Under the pieces are notes generated by a model, which saw nothing but the letters and a program-made list of their open reading frames with translations, was not told the DNA's origin and did no database searches. 64,000 nucleotides of DNA from JBEVJK01 sp963791325 (GTDB lineage: Bacteria; Pseudomonadota; Alphaproteobacteria; Rhizobiales; Rhizobiaceae): positions 62,001 to 126,000 of the forward strand of contig CAWBRU010000022.1 in NCBI GenBank assembly GCA_963791325.1, written 5' to 3'. The position numbers and the translations under genes were made by a program. Every line of letters begins with the position of its first letter. Position 1 is the stretch's first letter. Below are positions 54,283 through 62,683 of the stretch, piece after piece.

Positions 54283-54969
54283 TCAACCGATATGCGTGGC
54301 GCAAAGCTGGCCTTCGAATTGCTCATTTGTAAACGCGGCGCCACCTTGCCGGTCCCGCCCGGCAGCAGGGTAAAGAAGCCTCCTTTGGCTGCGAAGGAGC
54401 GCTGAAATTCTTGGGGCGTTCCACACCCCTGACCGCACCGAACCTGTGTCGGCCTGACCGCCTGCGGACTTCAACGCCTGCAGGCCCTTGTACTCCTCGA
54501 TCCACTGGCCGCCGGTCACGCCGTAGATCTCGAAGGCCAACTCTGCACGCTTCGGCGTGCCGCGCGTGTTTGAGATCACCAACCCGTAGCGCTTTGTGGC
54601 CCTCTGCTGTGAATAGCGCGCTGAACCTGAGTTCTTGGTCCGGCGATCAGCGTCGACCACTCCTCGGAACGCTTTCTGCTGCCTGCGCCGGCTCGCCAGG
54701 ATCCGCGCACTTTCCTGCATGGACGCGACGAGTTCGAGGTGCTGCCGCACGACGATGAGCTGCATGGAGCTGCTCGCAGAAGGTGGATGGTTGGAGACAG
54801 AGGACGCCGGCGCCGGGGCGCAACAGTCCAATGTGCCGCAACTTTTGACCCTCTTCACGCGGATTGTCAACTCCCAGTTGAGATGATACGGGCTCTGAGG
54901 GAAACCGTTGCAACGGATCGAACGCGAGACTTGATCCAATAACGCCGAATTCCAGTAGCTTGCATTCAT
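54283..54969 (-). other. Uncertain coding region in a gene-poor stretch
   Basis: The 855 bases from 54111 to 54965 contain no recognised gene. A minus-strand frame of 228 residues is open at 54283-54969. Its middle part (ISNTRGTPKRAELAFEIYGV, then GGQWIEEYKGLQAL) reads like protein, while both ends look random. In a second minus-strand frame near 54340-54400 the text FAAKGGFFTLLPGGTGKVAP also looks protein-like. This suggests a decayed or frameshifted gene, perhaps of phage origin. No family was recognised. Confidence 0.25.
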
Positions 54970-56097
54970 TTCGCGAAACGGCCGGGGCGGAATTTTGCGA
55001 GCATGGGGTGCGCGCGGCCGGTCGCGATCTCGCCAGCCAACATCTCGCCGGCGATCAGGCCGAGCGTCGCGCCGCTGTGGCTGAAGGCAACGAAGTAGTT
55101 CTCGATCGTTTCCAGCGGCCCGAACACAGGTTCGCCGTCAGCGGGGATGGGCTTCGGGCCGACACCATAGGAGTTGAACACGAGCTTTGGATTGCCATCG
55201 AGCACAAGCGAGGCCTCGCGAAGCAGACCTTGCACTGTTTCCTCCTTCACCCTGTAAGTGCCGTCCTCATGGTGTTCGACCTCTGCCTCCGACCACGCCG
55301 AATTCGAGCACCAGCTCTCCGTTCGGTGTCGGACGAACCGCTACGCGCGGCGTGTTGAGGACTGCACGCAGGGCTGTAGCGACCGGCTTGGTCTTCAGCA
55401 GCAAAGAGATCGGCGTTGCATCGGGCATGGTGATGCCGGCCTCTTTCAATGTCGCTGGGACCCAAGGGCCGGTGGCAACCAGTACGGTATCGGTTTCGAA
55501 GCGCCGGCCATTTGCGGTAACGATGCCCTTCGCCTTACCGCCGGCGATATCGACCGTTCCATGGCCGGCATTCTCGACGACCTGACCACCCAGCGCGCGG
55601 TAATCGGCAAGAAGCACGTCGATCAGACAGGGCAGGTCGACCCAGCCCTCGCCCGGGTTGAAGATTGCACCCTGTCCGGTGATCGCCGCGCTCGCCACGC
55701 CCGGTGTTACCGCGGCCACATCCGCTGCGTCCAGCAACAGCGCGTCGTAGCCGATCTCGTGCTCATATTGGGCGATCGCGGCAATCTCGTTCGTGGCATC
55801 ATCGGCGTCCCAGGTCAGGGCGCCATCGAAGCGCAGCCAATCGGCGTCCGGAAACCGAGTGGCCAGCGTGCGGTAGCGGTCCAGACCGGCCATTCTGAGA
55901 TAGTGGTACTCCATCGAGCGGCGACGGGCCGAGTTCAGCCAGGACAATGAGCGTCCCGAAGCGCCGTTGGCGATTGCGCCTTCTGTGATCAGGGTCACGT
56001 CGGCGCCGAGGCGAGCCAAATGCAGCGCGGAGGATACGCCGAAAATCCCGCCGCCGAGAATCGCGACGCGGTGACCGATTGAAGTTCTGGAAGCCAT
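54966..56097 (-). pseudogene. FAD-dependent amino-acid oxidase-like (DAO family), one frameshift
   Basis: Start ATG 56097 gives MASRTSIGHRVAILGGGIFG, with the FAD-binding GGGIFG and LARLGADVTLI after it. The DAO fold continues through GRSLSWLNSARRR, GEGWVDLPCLIDVL and DTVLVATGPWVPATL to LVLEFGVV. The frame then breaks at about 55290; the next frame carries on AEVEHHEDGTYRVKEETVQG, VGPKPIPADGEPVFGPLE and VAFSHSGATLGLIAGE to 54966. One extra base in GTCGGAGGCAGAGG accounts for it. The restored length is about 377 residues. Oxidases of this family include those that split fructosyl amino acids, which would fit the adjacent FrlB-like gene (44 bases upstream, same strand). Confidence 0.85.
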
Positions 56098-56141
56098 GCT
56101 TGATGCTTTCGGAAGGTAAGAGGGCAGCCGGATTTGGATAA

Positions 56142-57146
56142 TCAGTAATTTGCGATCTTCTTCATGTAGCGCCGCCCCTCCAGCATGGGCTGGTCGCGGA
56201 GCTCGGCGAGCCGATACGCAAACGCCCACAAGATGTCGAAACAGATCAGTGGCACGAGGTAAGGCGCGAAACGCGGATCCATGCCGCCCAAATCAAACTC
56301 GGCTGCGTCGAGGATCAGCATGTTGTCTGAGCCCCCGTATTTCAGCAGGAAGTCGCGGGCGCGCTCTGTCAGCCGGCGGGTTTCGTCGAGGCCAACCAGC
56401 ACGATGAAGCAGGCATCCTTGTCCACCACTTCGAACGGTCCGTGGAAGAATTCGTCAGCGTGGATCGCCTGTGAGTCGTACCACTGCATCTCCATCAGAA
56501 CGCAGATGGAGAGCGAATAGGCCGCGCCATAGGCGGGGCCGCTTGCCAGTGTGTAGATCGCCGGCTTGGTGGAAAAGCCAGGCACGAAGCGTTCGAGCCT
56601 CGGCGCGTATTCGGCTTTGGCGCGGTCGATGGCCGATTTCAGCTTGCTCAGGCTTGCAAGCAGCGGTGGCACGAGGTCCTGCCGTTCGCGCTGATCGAGC
56701 AGGCCGGCGAGCATCATGTAAAGAACGCCGTAGTTGCTGTCCGCTGAATTGATCGGAATTCCGGTCGTATAGGAGGCGCGATAGTTGATGACAAATTCGG
56801 ACGCCTGGGCCAGCGGTGAGTTCGGATCGAGCGTCATGCCGATTGTCGCGGCACCACGGGACCGCGCATGGTCAGCGGCGCGCACCGTTTCCTTGGTGGC
56901 GCCGGTCTGCGAGCAGAGGATCACCAGTGCCTCCGGTCCGAGTTTCTTAGGGTCGCGGCAAACGAACTCGGCGGCATTGAACACATCGGATGTGATGGTT
57001 CCAGCATACCGGTCAAGGAAATACTTGCCCGGCATCATGACCGAAAGCGAGCCGCCGCAGGCCACCAGGAAGATGTGGCGGATGGCGCGCTTCTCGAGCC
57101 CAGCGAGTGCGGCAGCTACATCCGAATTGACTGCGGTCTTCATCAT
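56142..57146 (-). CDS. FrlB-like SIS-domain sugar-phosphate deglycase
   Basis: 334 residues with two SIS domains. The first has IFLVACGGSLSVMMPGKYFL and LVILCSQTGATKETVRAAD (phosphate-binding Ser/Thr loop). The second has AIYTLASGPAYGAAYSLSIC, and QAIHADEFFHGPFEVVDKD, a segment strongly conserved in fructoselysine-6-phosphate deglycase (FrlB) and its opine-related relatives. These split a 6-phosphorylated Amadori product into an amino acid and glucose-6-phosphate. ATG 57146 has GGAGA five bases upstream. It is divergent from the PfkB kinase across a 117-base gap with a LacI-type palindrome, and leads the leftward unit with the DAO gene. I do not give a symbol since the true substrate is not known. 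Confidence 0.87.
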   Translation of the reverse strand: MMKTAVNSDVAAALAGLEKRAIRHIFLVACGGSLSVMMPGKYFLDRYAGTITSDVFNAAEFVCRDPKKLGPEALVILCSQTGATKETVRAADHARSRGAATIGMTLDPNSPLAQASEFVINYRASYTTGIPINSADSNYGVLYMMLAGLLDQRERQDLVPPLLASLSKLKSAIDRAKAEYAPRLERFVPGFSTKPAIYTLASGPAYGAAYSLSICVLMEMQWYDSQAIHADEFFHGPFEVVDKDACFIVLVGLDETRRLTERARDFLLKYGGSDNMLILDAAEFDLGGMDPRFAPYLVPLICFDILWAFAYRLAELRDQPMLEGRRYMKKIANY

Positions 57147-57223
57147 AAGTCTCCATCGGGCAGCAGTGACTGCCCGCGCTCAGTCGGCCGCACATGGCTT
57201 CGTTGACACTTGGTGGACGAATA

Positions 57224-57237
57224 TGCGAACGTTCTCA
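57224..57237. promoter_or_regulatory. LacI-type operator, copy 1 (TGCGAACGTTCTCA)
   Basis: A 14-bp palindrome with central CG and one mismatch to copy 2 (58204-58217). It lies between the divergent deglycase and kinase genes, 27 bases before the kinase start and 78 bases before the deglycase start, so a bound LacI-family protein could control both directions. Confidence 0.7.
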
Positions 57238-57263
57238 CAACAGCATAGAGCGAAAGTTGCGGC

Positions 57264-58142
57264 ATGGTCAAGATCGCTACGATGGGCGACAACGTGGTCG
57301 ATTGCTATGTACTCCGGGGCGAGATGTTTCCGGGCGGAAATTGCCTGAACGTTTCCATCTTCCTGCGGCGCTCCGGCGTGGAGAGCGCGTATATCGGCCG
57401 CATCGGAAAGGATCCTGCCGGCGACCTAATCTGGGACGCGCTGGTGGCTGAAGGTGTGGATGTCAGCCGCCTTGGACGCCTTGACGGGCCCACGGCCTGG
57501 TGCCTGATCGGGCATCGCGACAACGACCGCATCTTTCTGGACCATGATCTCGGTGTGTCGATGTTCACGCCGTCTGCCGATGATCTGGCCGGCCTCGAGT
57601 CGTTTGCTGCCGTGCATATTGGCCAGTCGAGCGGGCTGGATACCTTCGTTCCGGCTGCGGTGCATCGCACACTGCTGTCCTATGATTTTTCCACGCGCCG
57701 CGACCCGGAGCATCGGCATCGGATTGCGCCACATTGCTTCCTCGCTTCCCTATCGGGCGGAAACTTGAGCGATGCCGAGGTCGATACCATTGCGGACGAG
57801 GTGCTGAAAGCCGGAGCCAGTTGGGTTCTGGTGACGCGCGGCGCGGCGGGTGCTGTCCTCAGGAATGGGTCCAATCGGTACCGCGTTGGCGCCGCTGCCG
57901 CGATCGTGGTCGACACGCTCGGCGCCGGCGACAGTTTCATCGCTCGGACCTTTCTCGGCTTGCTTCGTCAGGAGCAGCCGGCGGATCTCCTTGCAGCTGC
58001 TGCGCAAGCGGCGGCCGATACCTGCGGCTACTTCGGCGCGATCGGGTTCCCCGCTCCGATTGATATCGGACCGCAGGGGCCGGCGCGGGTGGAAGCTGCG
58101 CAGGCCCGCCTTAAAGCTCAGTCAGACGCGAAGGTCAATTGA
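57264..58142 (+). CDS. PfkB-family sugar kinase, FrlD-like
   Basis: 292 residues. The ribokinase/PfkB signature near the C-terminus is VVDTLGAGDSFIARTFLG with the catalytic Asp and anion hole. The N-terminus has IATMGDNVVDCYVLRGEMFPGGNCLNVSIFL in pieces that match fructoselysine 6-kinase FrlD (the GDN-VDCY and GGNxLNV elements). YIGRIGKDPAGDLI is the glycine-rich PfkB motif 1. The predicted job is to phosphorylate the C6 of an imported Amadori compound for the deglycase next door. It ends 197 bases before the ABC transporter gene. Confidence 0.87.
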   Translation: MVKIATMGDNVVDCYVLRGEMFPGGNCLNVSIFLRRSGVESAYIGRIGKDPAGDLIWDALVAEGVDVSRLGRLDGPTAWCLIGHRDNDRIFLDHDLGVSMFTPSADDLAGLESFAAVHIGQSSGLDTFVPAAVHRTLLSYDFSTRRDPEHRHRIAPHCFLASLSGGNLSDAEVDTIADEVLKAGASWVLVTRGAAGAVLRNGSNRYRVGAAAAIVVDTLGAGDSFIARTFLGLLRQEQPADLLAAAAQAAADTCGYFGAIGFPAPIDIGPQGPARVEAAQARLKAQSDAKVN

Positions 58143-58203
58143 GGTCACCGCTTCAAACGAACTGTACCACCTCTTGACGGGGCGTCCTCAAGCAGATACC
58201 AAG

Positions 58204-58217
58204 TGAGAACGTTCTCA
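58204..58217. promoter_or_regulatory. LacI-type operator, copy 2 (TGAGAACGTTCTCA)
   Basis: A perfect 14-bp palindrome in the 197-base gap between the kinase and the substrate-binding-protein gene, 123 bases before the latter's start. Its close similarity to copy 1 suggests that one regulator, most likely the LacI-family gene at the end of this transporter unit, controls the whole locus. Confidence 0.75.
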
Positions 58218-58339
58218 TATATTGATGCCCAAAGGCTGCTTGAGAAGGACCTGCCAACTCTTAGGAGAGGTGGGAACGAAGTTGGATCGATAGTGGCAGT
58301 CCGGCGTGTTGTCGGTTGCCTATCTTAAAGGGAGAAGCG

Positions 58340-59168
58340 ATGAAACACCTAATGCTCACGCGCCGGTCGGCGCTCTCTGCAGTGGCGGTTGCGGTTGCCG
58401 TCGGGCTTGGCGGGGTCACGTCCAAAGTGCTGGCACAGGACAATCCTTACAATCTTATCGACCCGAACCAGATCAGCGTCGCCACGATGGGCGACGCCAA
58501 GCCGTATGTGTTCACCGATGCGAACGGCAATTTCACCGGCTTCGACGCCGAACTCTTCCGCGACGTGGCACGCCGCCTAGGCTTCAAGGAAGATCAGGTC
58601 ATCTTCACCGGCCAGGACTTTGCCGCCATCCTGCCCTCCGTCGCCAATGGCCGCTTCGACGTCGCTGTCGCCGCTATCGGCACGACCGATGCTCGCAAGC
58701 AGACGGTTGACTTCAGCAATGGTTATCTTGCCGGCTATCTTTCAATCATCTCCGCCGATCCGGCCCTGAACAGCAATGAAAGCACGGCCGGCAAACGCAT
58801 CGGCGTCATCCAGGGAACGCTGCAGGAAATCTATGCCGAGAAGAACCTGAAAGGGGACATCGTCAAATTTCCCGACAACAATTCGGCGGTTGCCGCACTG
58901 AACAACGGCACAATCGATGGCCACTTCACCGACTATGAATCGGCCAAGCAGTACGTCGAGCGGTACTACAAATCTGAAGATCACCATGAACGTGCCGTCC
59001 TTCGACGCGCCGGCCGGTTTCGTGGTCAAGAAGGGCAATGACGCATTCCGCGAGGCGCTCAACAAGGCGCTGCGCGAGGCAATGGATGACGGCACGTGGA
59101 AGCGTCTGCACGAAAAGTGGTTTCCGGGTACGCCGATGCCGGACGAATACCTGCCCAAGAAATCGTAA
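58340..59168 (+). pseudogene. Amino-acid-type ABC transporter substrate-binding protein, one frameshift
   Basis: Start ATG 58340 with GGGAGAA upstream. MKHLMLTRRSALSAVAVAVA is a signal peptide with a twin-Arg-like pair. The binding-protein family 3 fold is clear: YVFTDANGNFTGFDAELFRDV, DFAAILPSVANGRFDVAVAA and KRIGVIQGTLQEIYAEK. The frame breaks after QYVERY at about 58969, and continues one base later as NLKITMNVPSFDAPAGFVVK to the normal end WFPGTPMPDEYLPKKS (59168). TACTACAAAT in place of TACACAAAT (one extra base) explains it. The repaired protein has about 276 residues. It would capture the amino-acid conjugate in the periplasm. Confidence 0.85.
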
Positions 59169-59264
59169 CGCTCAATTGTTGCCGACAGATTCAACCTGTC
59201 GTCCACTCTGAGGCCGGGCCCGCGTACCGCGGCGCTCGGCCTTCCAGCATGCAGAGGATCGCAC

Positions 59265-60043
59265 ATGGGTTGGTTCGATACTTTCAGCCGCAGCTTCCTG
59301 GACTTGGAGGGCAATGGCGGAAGTTCTGCCGAACATGATCACGGTGGGCCTCAAGAACACGTTGATCCTGGCGATGGCCTCGACGCTCTTGGGCACCGTG
59401 ATCGGCATTGTGCTCGCCGATGATGGGGATCTCCGACAACCGGCCATTGAAGACTCTCGCGCGAGTCTACACGGATATCTTCCGCGGCCTGCCCGCCATC
59501 GTGACGATCCTGATCATCGGACAGGGCTTCGCACGGTCGGCCGCGAGCTTTTCGGGCCATCGCCCTATCCCCTCGGCATTCTGGCACTCAGCCTGATCGC
59601 CGGCGCCTATATCGGCGAGATCTTTCGCGCGGGCATACAGAGCGTGGAACGCGGGCAACTCGACGCCACCCGCACATTGGGGATGACCTATGGCCAGGGC
59701 ATGCGCCTGGTGGTGATCCCGCAGGGTATCCGCCGCGTGCTTGCCGGCGCTGGTCAATCAGTTCATCGGCAACGTCAAAGATTCGAGTCTCGTCTACTTC
59801 CTTGGGCTGCTTGCTTCCGAGCGGGAATTGTTTCGCGTTGGACAGGACCAGGCGGTCGTCACCGGCAATCTCTCGCCGCTGCTGCTTGCCGGCATATTCT
59901 ATCTTCTGATCACGGTGCCGCTGACCCACCTCGTCAACTACATCGACCAGCGCATGCGCGTCGGCAAGCGGCTAACGGCGGTACACAGCGGCCTGAAGGA
60001 AGTCGCGGAACTGGACAAGGCCGCGGAGCCCGGACCCGACTGG
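59265..60043 (+). pseudogene. Amino-acid ABC transporter permease, multiple frameshifts
   Basis: HisM/HisQ-type permease pieces lie in three alternating frames. MGWFDTFSRSFLDL starts at 59265; MAEVLPNMITVGLKNTLILA runs to about 59419; MMGISDNRPLKTLARVYTDI then FRGLPAIVTILIIGQGFA to about 59536; PLGILALSLIAGAYIGEIFR with the EAA-loop text QLDATRTLGMTYGQGMRLVV to about 59741; and LVNQFIGNVKDSSLVYFLGL onwards. The indels inferred are +1 (59304), +1 (59419), -1 (59536) and +1 (59741). All expected membrane segments and the EAA loop are present. The C-terminal text EVAELDKAAEPGPDW may run into the ATPase (see findings). Confidence 0.82.
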
Positions 60044-60044
60044 C

Positions 60045-60804
60045 CGTCTCGGCGCCGAGCAGCACCCGGCTTTCAAGGGCGGCAGCATCGAGGTACGCAA
60101 GATCGACATGGCCTATGGCAGCGTACAGGTGCTGCACGATGTCAGTCTGAAGGTTGCAGCTGGCACTGTGACTTGCCTGATCGGACCATCGGGTTCCGGC
60201 AAGTCGACCTTGCTGCGCTGCCTCAATCGCCTGGTCGAGCGCCGTGCCGGCGACATTCTGCTCGATGGCGCCAGCATCGATACCATGACGCCCGATCAGC
60301 TGCGCCGACGTGTCGGCATGGTGTTCCAGCAGTTCAACCTGTTTCCCGGATCGCACCGCGCTTGCCAACATCACGCTCGCGCTGCGCAAGGTGAAAGGCC
60401 TGTCAAGCGAGCGAAGCCAAGCGGATTGCAGAGGACCAGGCTGCGCGATGTCGGGACTGCTCGAACGCAAGGACCACCGTCCGGCCAATCTTTCCGGCGG
60501 CCAGCAGCAGCGTGTTGCAATCGCTCGCGCGCTTGCGCTCGATCCGGAGGTTATGCTGTTCGATGAGGTCACGAGCGCGCTCGATCCAGAACTCGTCAAG
60601 GGCGTGCTTGACCTCATGGCTGATCTTGGCCAGCGCGGCATGACCATGGTGGTCGTCACGCACGAAATGAATTTCGCACGTAAGGTCGCGGATCAGGTGG
60701 TGTTCATGGATGAAGGCCGAATAGTCGAGGTCGGGCCGCCGGCACAACTTTTCGACAACCCGAAGAGCGAACGGCTTCAGCGCTTTCTTTCCGAGGTTCT
60801 CTGA
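60045..60804 (+). pseudogene. Amino-acid ABC transporter ATP-binding protein, multiple frameshifts
   Basis: The N-terminal family text HPAFKGGSIEVRKIDMAYGS precedes the first in-frame ATG (60108), so the true start is further upstream or the domain is fused to the permease. Walker A is CLIGPSGSGKSTLLRCLN, the Q-loop RVGMVFQQFNLFP, the signature NLSGGQQQRVAIARAL, Walker B VMLFDEVTSALDPEL and the H-loop MVVVTHEMNFARKVAD. The frame breaks at about 60346 (CCC for CC). Three further extra bases at about 60411, 60440 and 60455 scramble a short stretch and restore the frame. With these removed the text reads SSEEAKRIAEDQLRDVGLLE, as expected. Confidence 0.85.
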
Positions 60805-60838
60805 GCCAAAGAGGATCGAGACAGGGCACGGGAAATTC

Positions 60839-61924
60839 TTGGACAAGCGCACAAAAAAGGCGACGATCATTGAAGTCGCCCGCCTTGCGGGCGTCAGCAC
60901 GGCAACGGCAGGCCGGGTACTCGGCTCCTACGGCTACGCAAGCACGGCAATTCAGAAAAAGGTGCGCGATGCTGCGGACACTCTGGCTTATCGGCCTAAT
61001 CGGCTGGCCCGAGGCTTCAAGACAGGCAGGACGCAGACCATCGGCGTCGTCGTAGGAGATATCGAGAGCCCCTTCTACGCCAGCATTCTTCGCGGGATCG
61101 CCGACGAGGTTCGTGGTCGCGGCTTCGGGGTGCTCGTTACCAACAGCGACGAGAATGTCGACCGGGAACGGGAGGCCGTTCAACTGCTGCTCGAGAAGCA
61201 GGTTGACGGCCTCATCGTGTCGCCGGCCGCTATCGCACACGCGGACTGTCTCAGCCACGCTATCGCGTCACAATGCCCGGTCGTGCAGGTGGACCGGGTC
61301 GTCCGTGGATTGGAAACCGACGCCGTGCTGCTCGACAATGTAGGCTCGGCCCACCACGCTGTGACCCAGTTGATTGACGCAGGCCACAGGCGGATCGGCA
61401 TTGTCGCCGAACTCGTCGGCGCCTCTCCAAAGGACATTTCCACGTTTGTCAGGACGATGAAGCCAAAGTTGCCACTGAGGCACCTCTATCCAAGTTGGCA
61501 GCGGCTGCTCGGCTACTTGCTTGCGCATCGCGAAGCAGGGCTCAACGTGGACGCGTCGCTGGTCCGCAAGGTGAATACGTACTCAATCAGTGCCGCAAAA
61601 AGCGCAACGGAGGAACTCCTTTCGCAAACCCGTCCCACTGCTCTGTTTACGGCGGACGGATTGATGTCGACGGGTGCTATGATGGCAATTGCCGGCCGCG
61701 GTCTGCGCATCCCCAACGACCTCTCCCTGGTTTGCTTCGATGATCTGGACTGGATGAAGTTCATCGGGACCGGCATATCTGCGATCTCTCAGCCGGCCAA
61801 TCAAATGGGCGTTGCTGTGGCTGAATTGCTCATGCGACGAATCGATCTGCAGCCGGGCCCACCTGAACATCGGATCCTGCTGTCAGAGTTTGTTGCGAGG
61901 GGGTCCATAGTCGCGCCCGTGTGA
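60839..61924 (+). CDS. LacI-family transcriptional regulator
   Basis: 361 residues from a TTG start at 60839, 34 bases after the ATPase. The helix-turn-helix is at residues 8-32 (ATIIEVARLAGVSTATAGRV) with the hinge AYRPNRLARGFKTGRT. The periplasmic-binding-like effector domain begins TQTIGVVVGDIESPFYASIL and ends with SLVCFDDLDWMKFIGTG and ISAISQPANQMG. LacI proteins bind palindromes with a central CG, which is what the two TGAGAACGTTCTCA-like sites have. The probable inducer is the imported amino-acid/sugar conjugate or its phosphate. Enteric fructoselysine operons use a GntR-type FrlR instead, so regulation here is different. The 239 bases that follow hold nothing recognised. Confidence 0.92.
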   Translation: MDKRTKKATIIEVARLAGVSTATAGRVLGSYGYASTAIQKKVRDAADTLAYRPNRLARGFKTGRTQTIGVVVGDIESPFYASILRGIADEVRGRGFGVLVTNSDENVDREREAVQLLLEKQVDGLIVSPAAIAHADCLSHAIASQCPVVQVDRVVRGLETDAVLLDNVGSAHHAVTQLIDAGHRRIGIVAELVGASPKDISTFVRTMKPKLPLRHLYPSWQRLLGYLLAHREAGLNVDASLVRKVNTYSISAAKSATEELLSQTRPTALFTADGLMSTGAMMAIAGRGLRIPNDLSLVCFDDLDWMKFIGTGISAISQPANQMGVAVAELLMRRIDLQPGPPEHRILLSEFVARGSIVAPV

Positions 61925-62163
61925 CCCGAGGTGAACATGTGGCGACGCGCTGTGGTCCACCATCCGCCTACCGCTTGCGCAACCTATCGGAATAGCTACC
62001 CGCCTGGCGCAGCGCAGCCGCTTCATACGACTGAATCCCTTGTGGCTCGCGGACCGAAGCGGGGCGGAAAAATGCGCGACTGTCCTGGCGTTCAATAGAA
62101 ATACGTAGTTCTGTCATTAGATCGCCGCGGCTCCGGCAGCACGAGGCGGAAACGGGGGAGCGC

Positions 62164-62594
62164 GTGGCTTTATCCTGGATTCCGGATTGGTCTTGGGGAC
62201 TGCCGCGTCTCGTTCTTACCGTTGTCGTACATGTCTCGGCCATCGTCTGGACGGCAAAAATGCTTGGGCTCATGAGAGGTTTGCACTCGCGCAAGGCGTC
62301 GCGCTTCGTCATTTTCGTGGCGGTCGCGGCGCTCGCGTGCGCGGTCTATCTCGCGCTCGAAACGGCGCCTGGGCGAGCCTCTATCTTTGGCTCGGCGCGT
62401 TGCCGACGTGGCAGGCCGCGATGCTCTATTCGCTCAGCGCAATCACCGCATACGGGCATCCGCCGATCTTTCTGGAAGACCGCTGGCGCCTCTTGGGCGC
62501 GATCGAGGCGGTCAACGGCCTCCTCCTCTTCGGCCTGACGACCGCGTTCCTCTACGCCGCCATTCACGAGGTCTGGCCGCTTCGCCGGGATTGA
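62164..62594 (+). pseudogene. Small channel-like membrane protein, one frameshift
   Basis: Start GTG 62164 with GGGGGAG upstream. Two membrane segments are visible at the start (PRLVLTVVVHVSAIVWTAKM and FVIFVAVAALACAVYLALE). The frame breaks at about 62366 and continues NGAWASLYLWLGALPTWQAA, LYSLSAITAYGHPPIFLEDR and NGLLLFGLTTAFLYAAIHEV to 62594. A run of AAA where AAAA is expected (GCTCGAAAACGGC) would repair it. The second half resembles the pore and inner-helix part of ion-channel-like proteins annotated as two-pore-domain potassium channels, but the TVGYG filter is not conserved (TAYGH), so transport of K+ is not supported. The restored length is about 143 residues. Confidence 0.65.
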
Positions 62595-62683
62595 ATGGGA
62601 GCGAAACACGACCGTTTCCTACGGCATAGGCCCGAAGCTGGACGGCCCGCGCCATCTTGATGCGGACGGCGCGCCCGCCGCAG

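Noticed and set aside
59265..60804. Programmed frameshifting in the transporter genes
   Set aside because: Breaks are at many different places without slippery heptamers or a conserved pattern; indels are the simpler reading.
62164..62594. Bona fide potassium channel
   Set aside because: The pore segment lacks the TVGYG-type filter (TAYGH instead) and the gene is frameshifted, so only a channel-like call is made.
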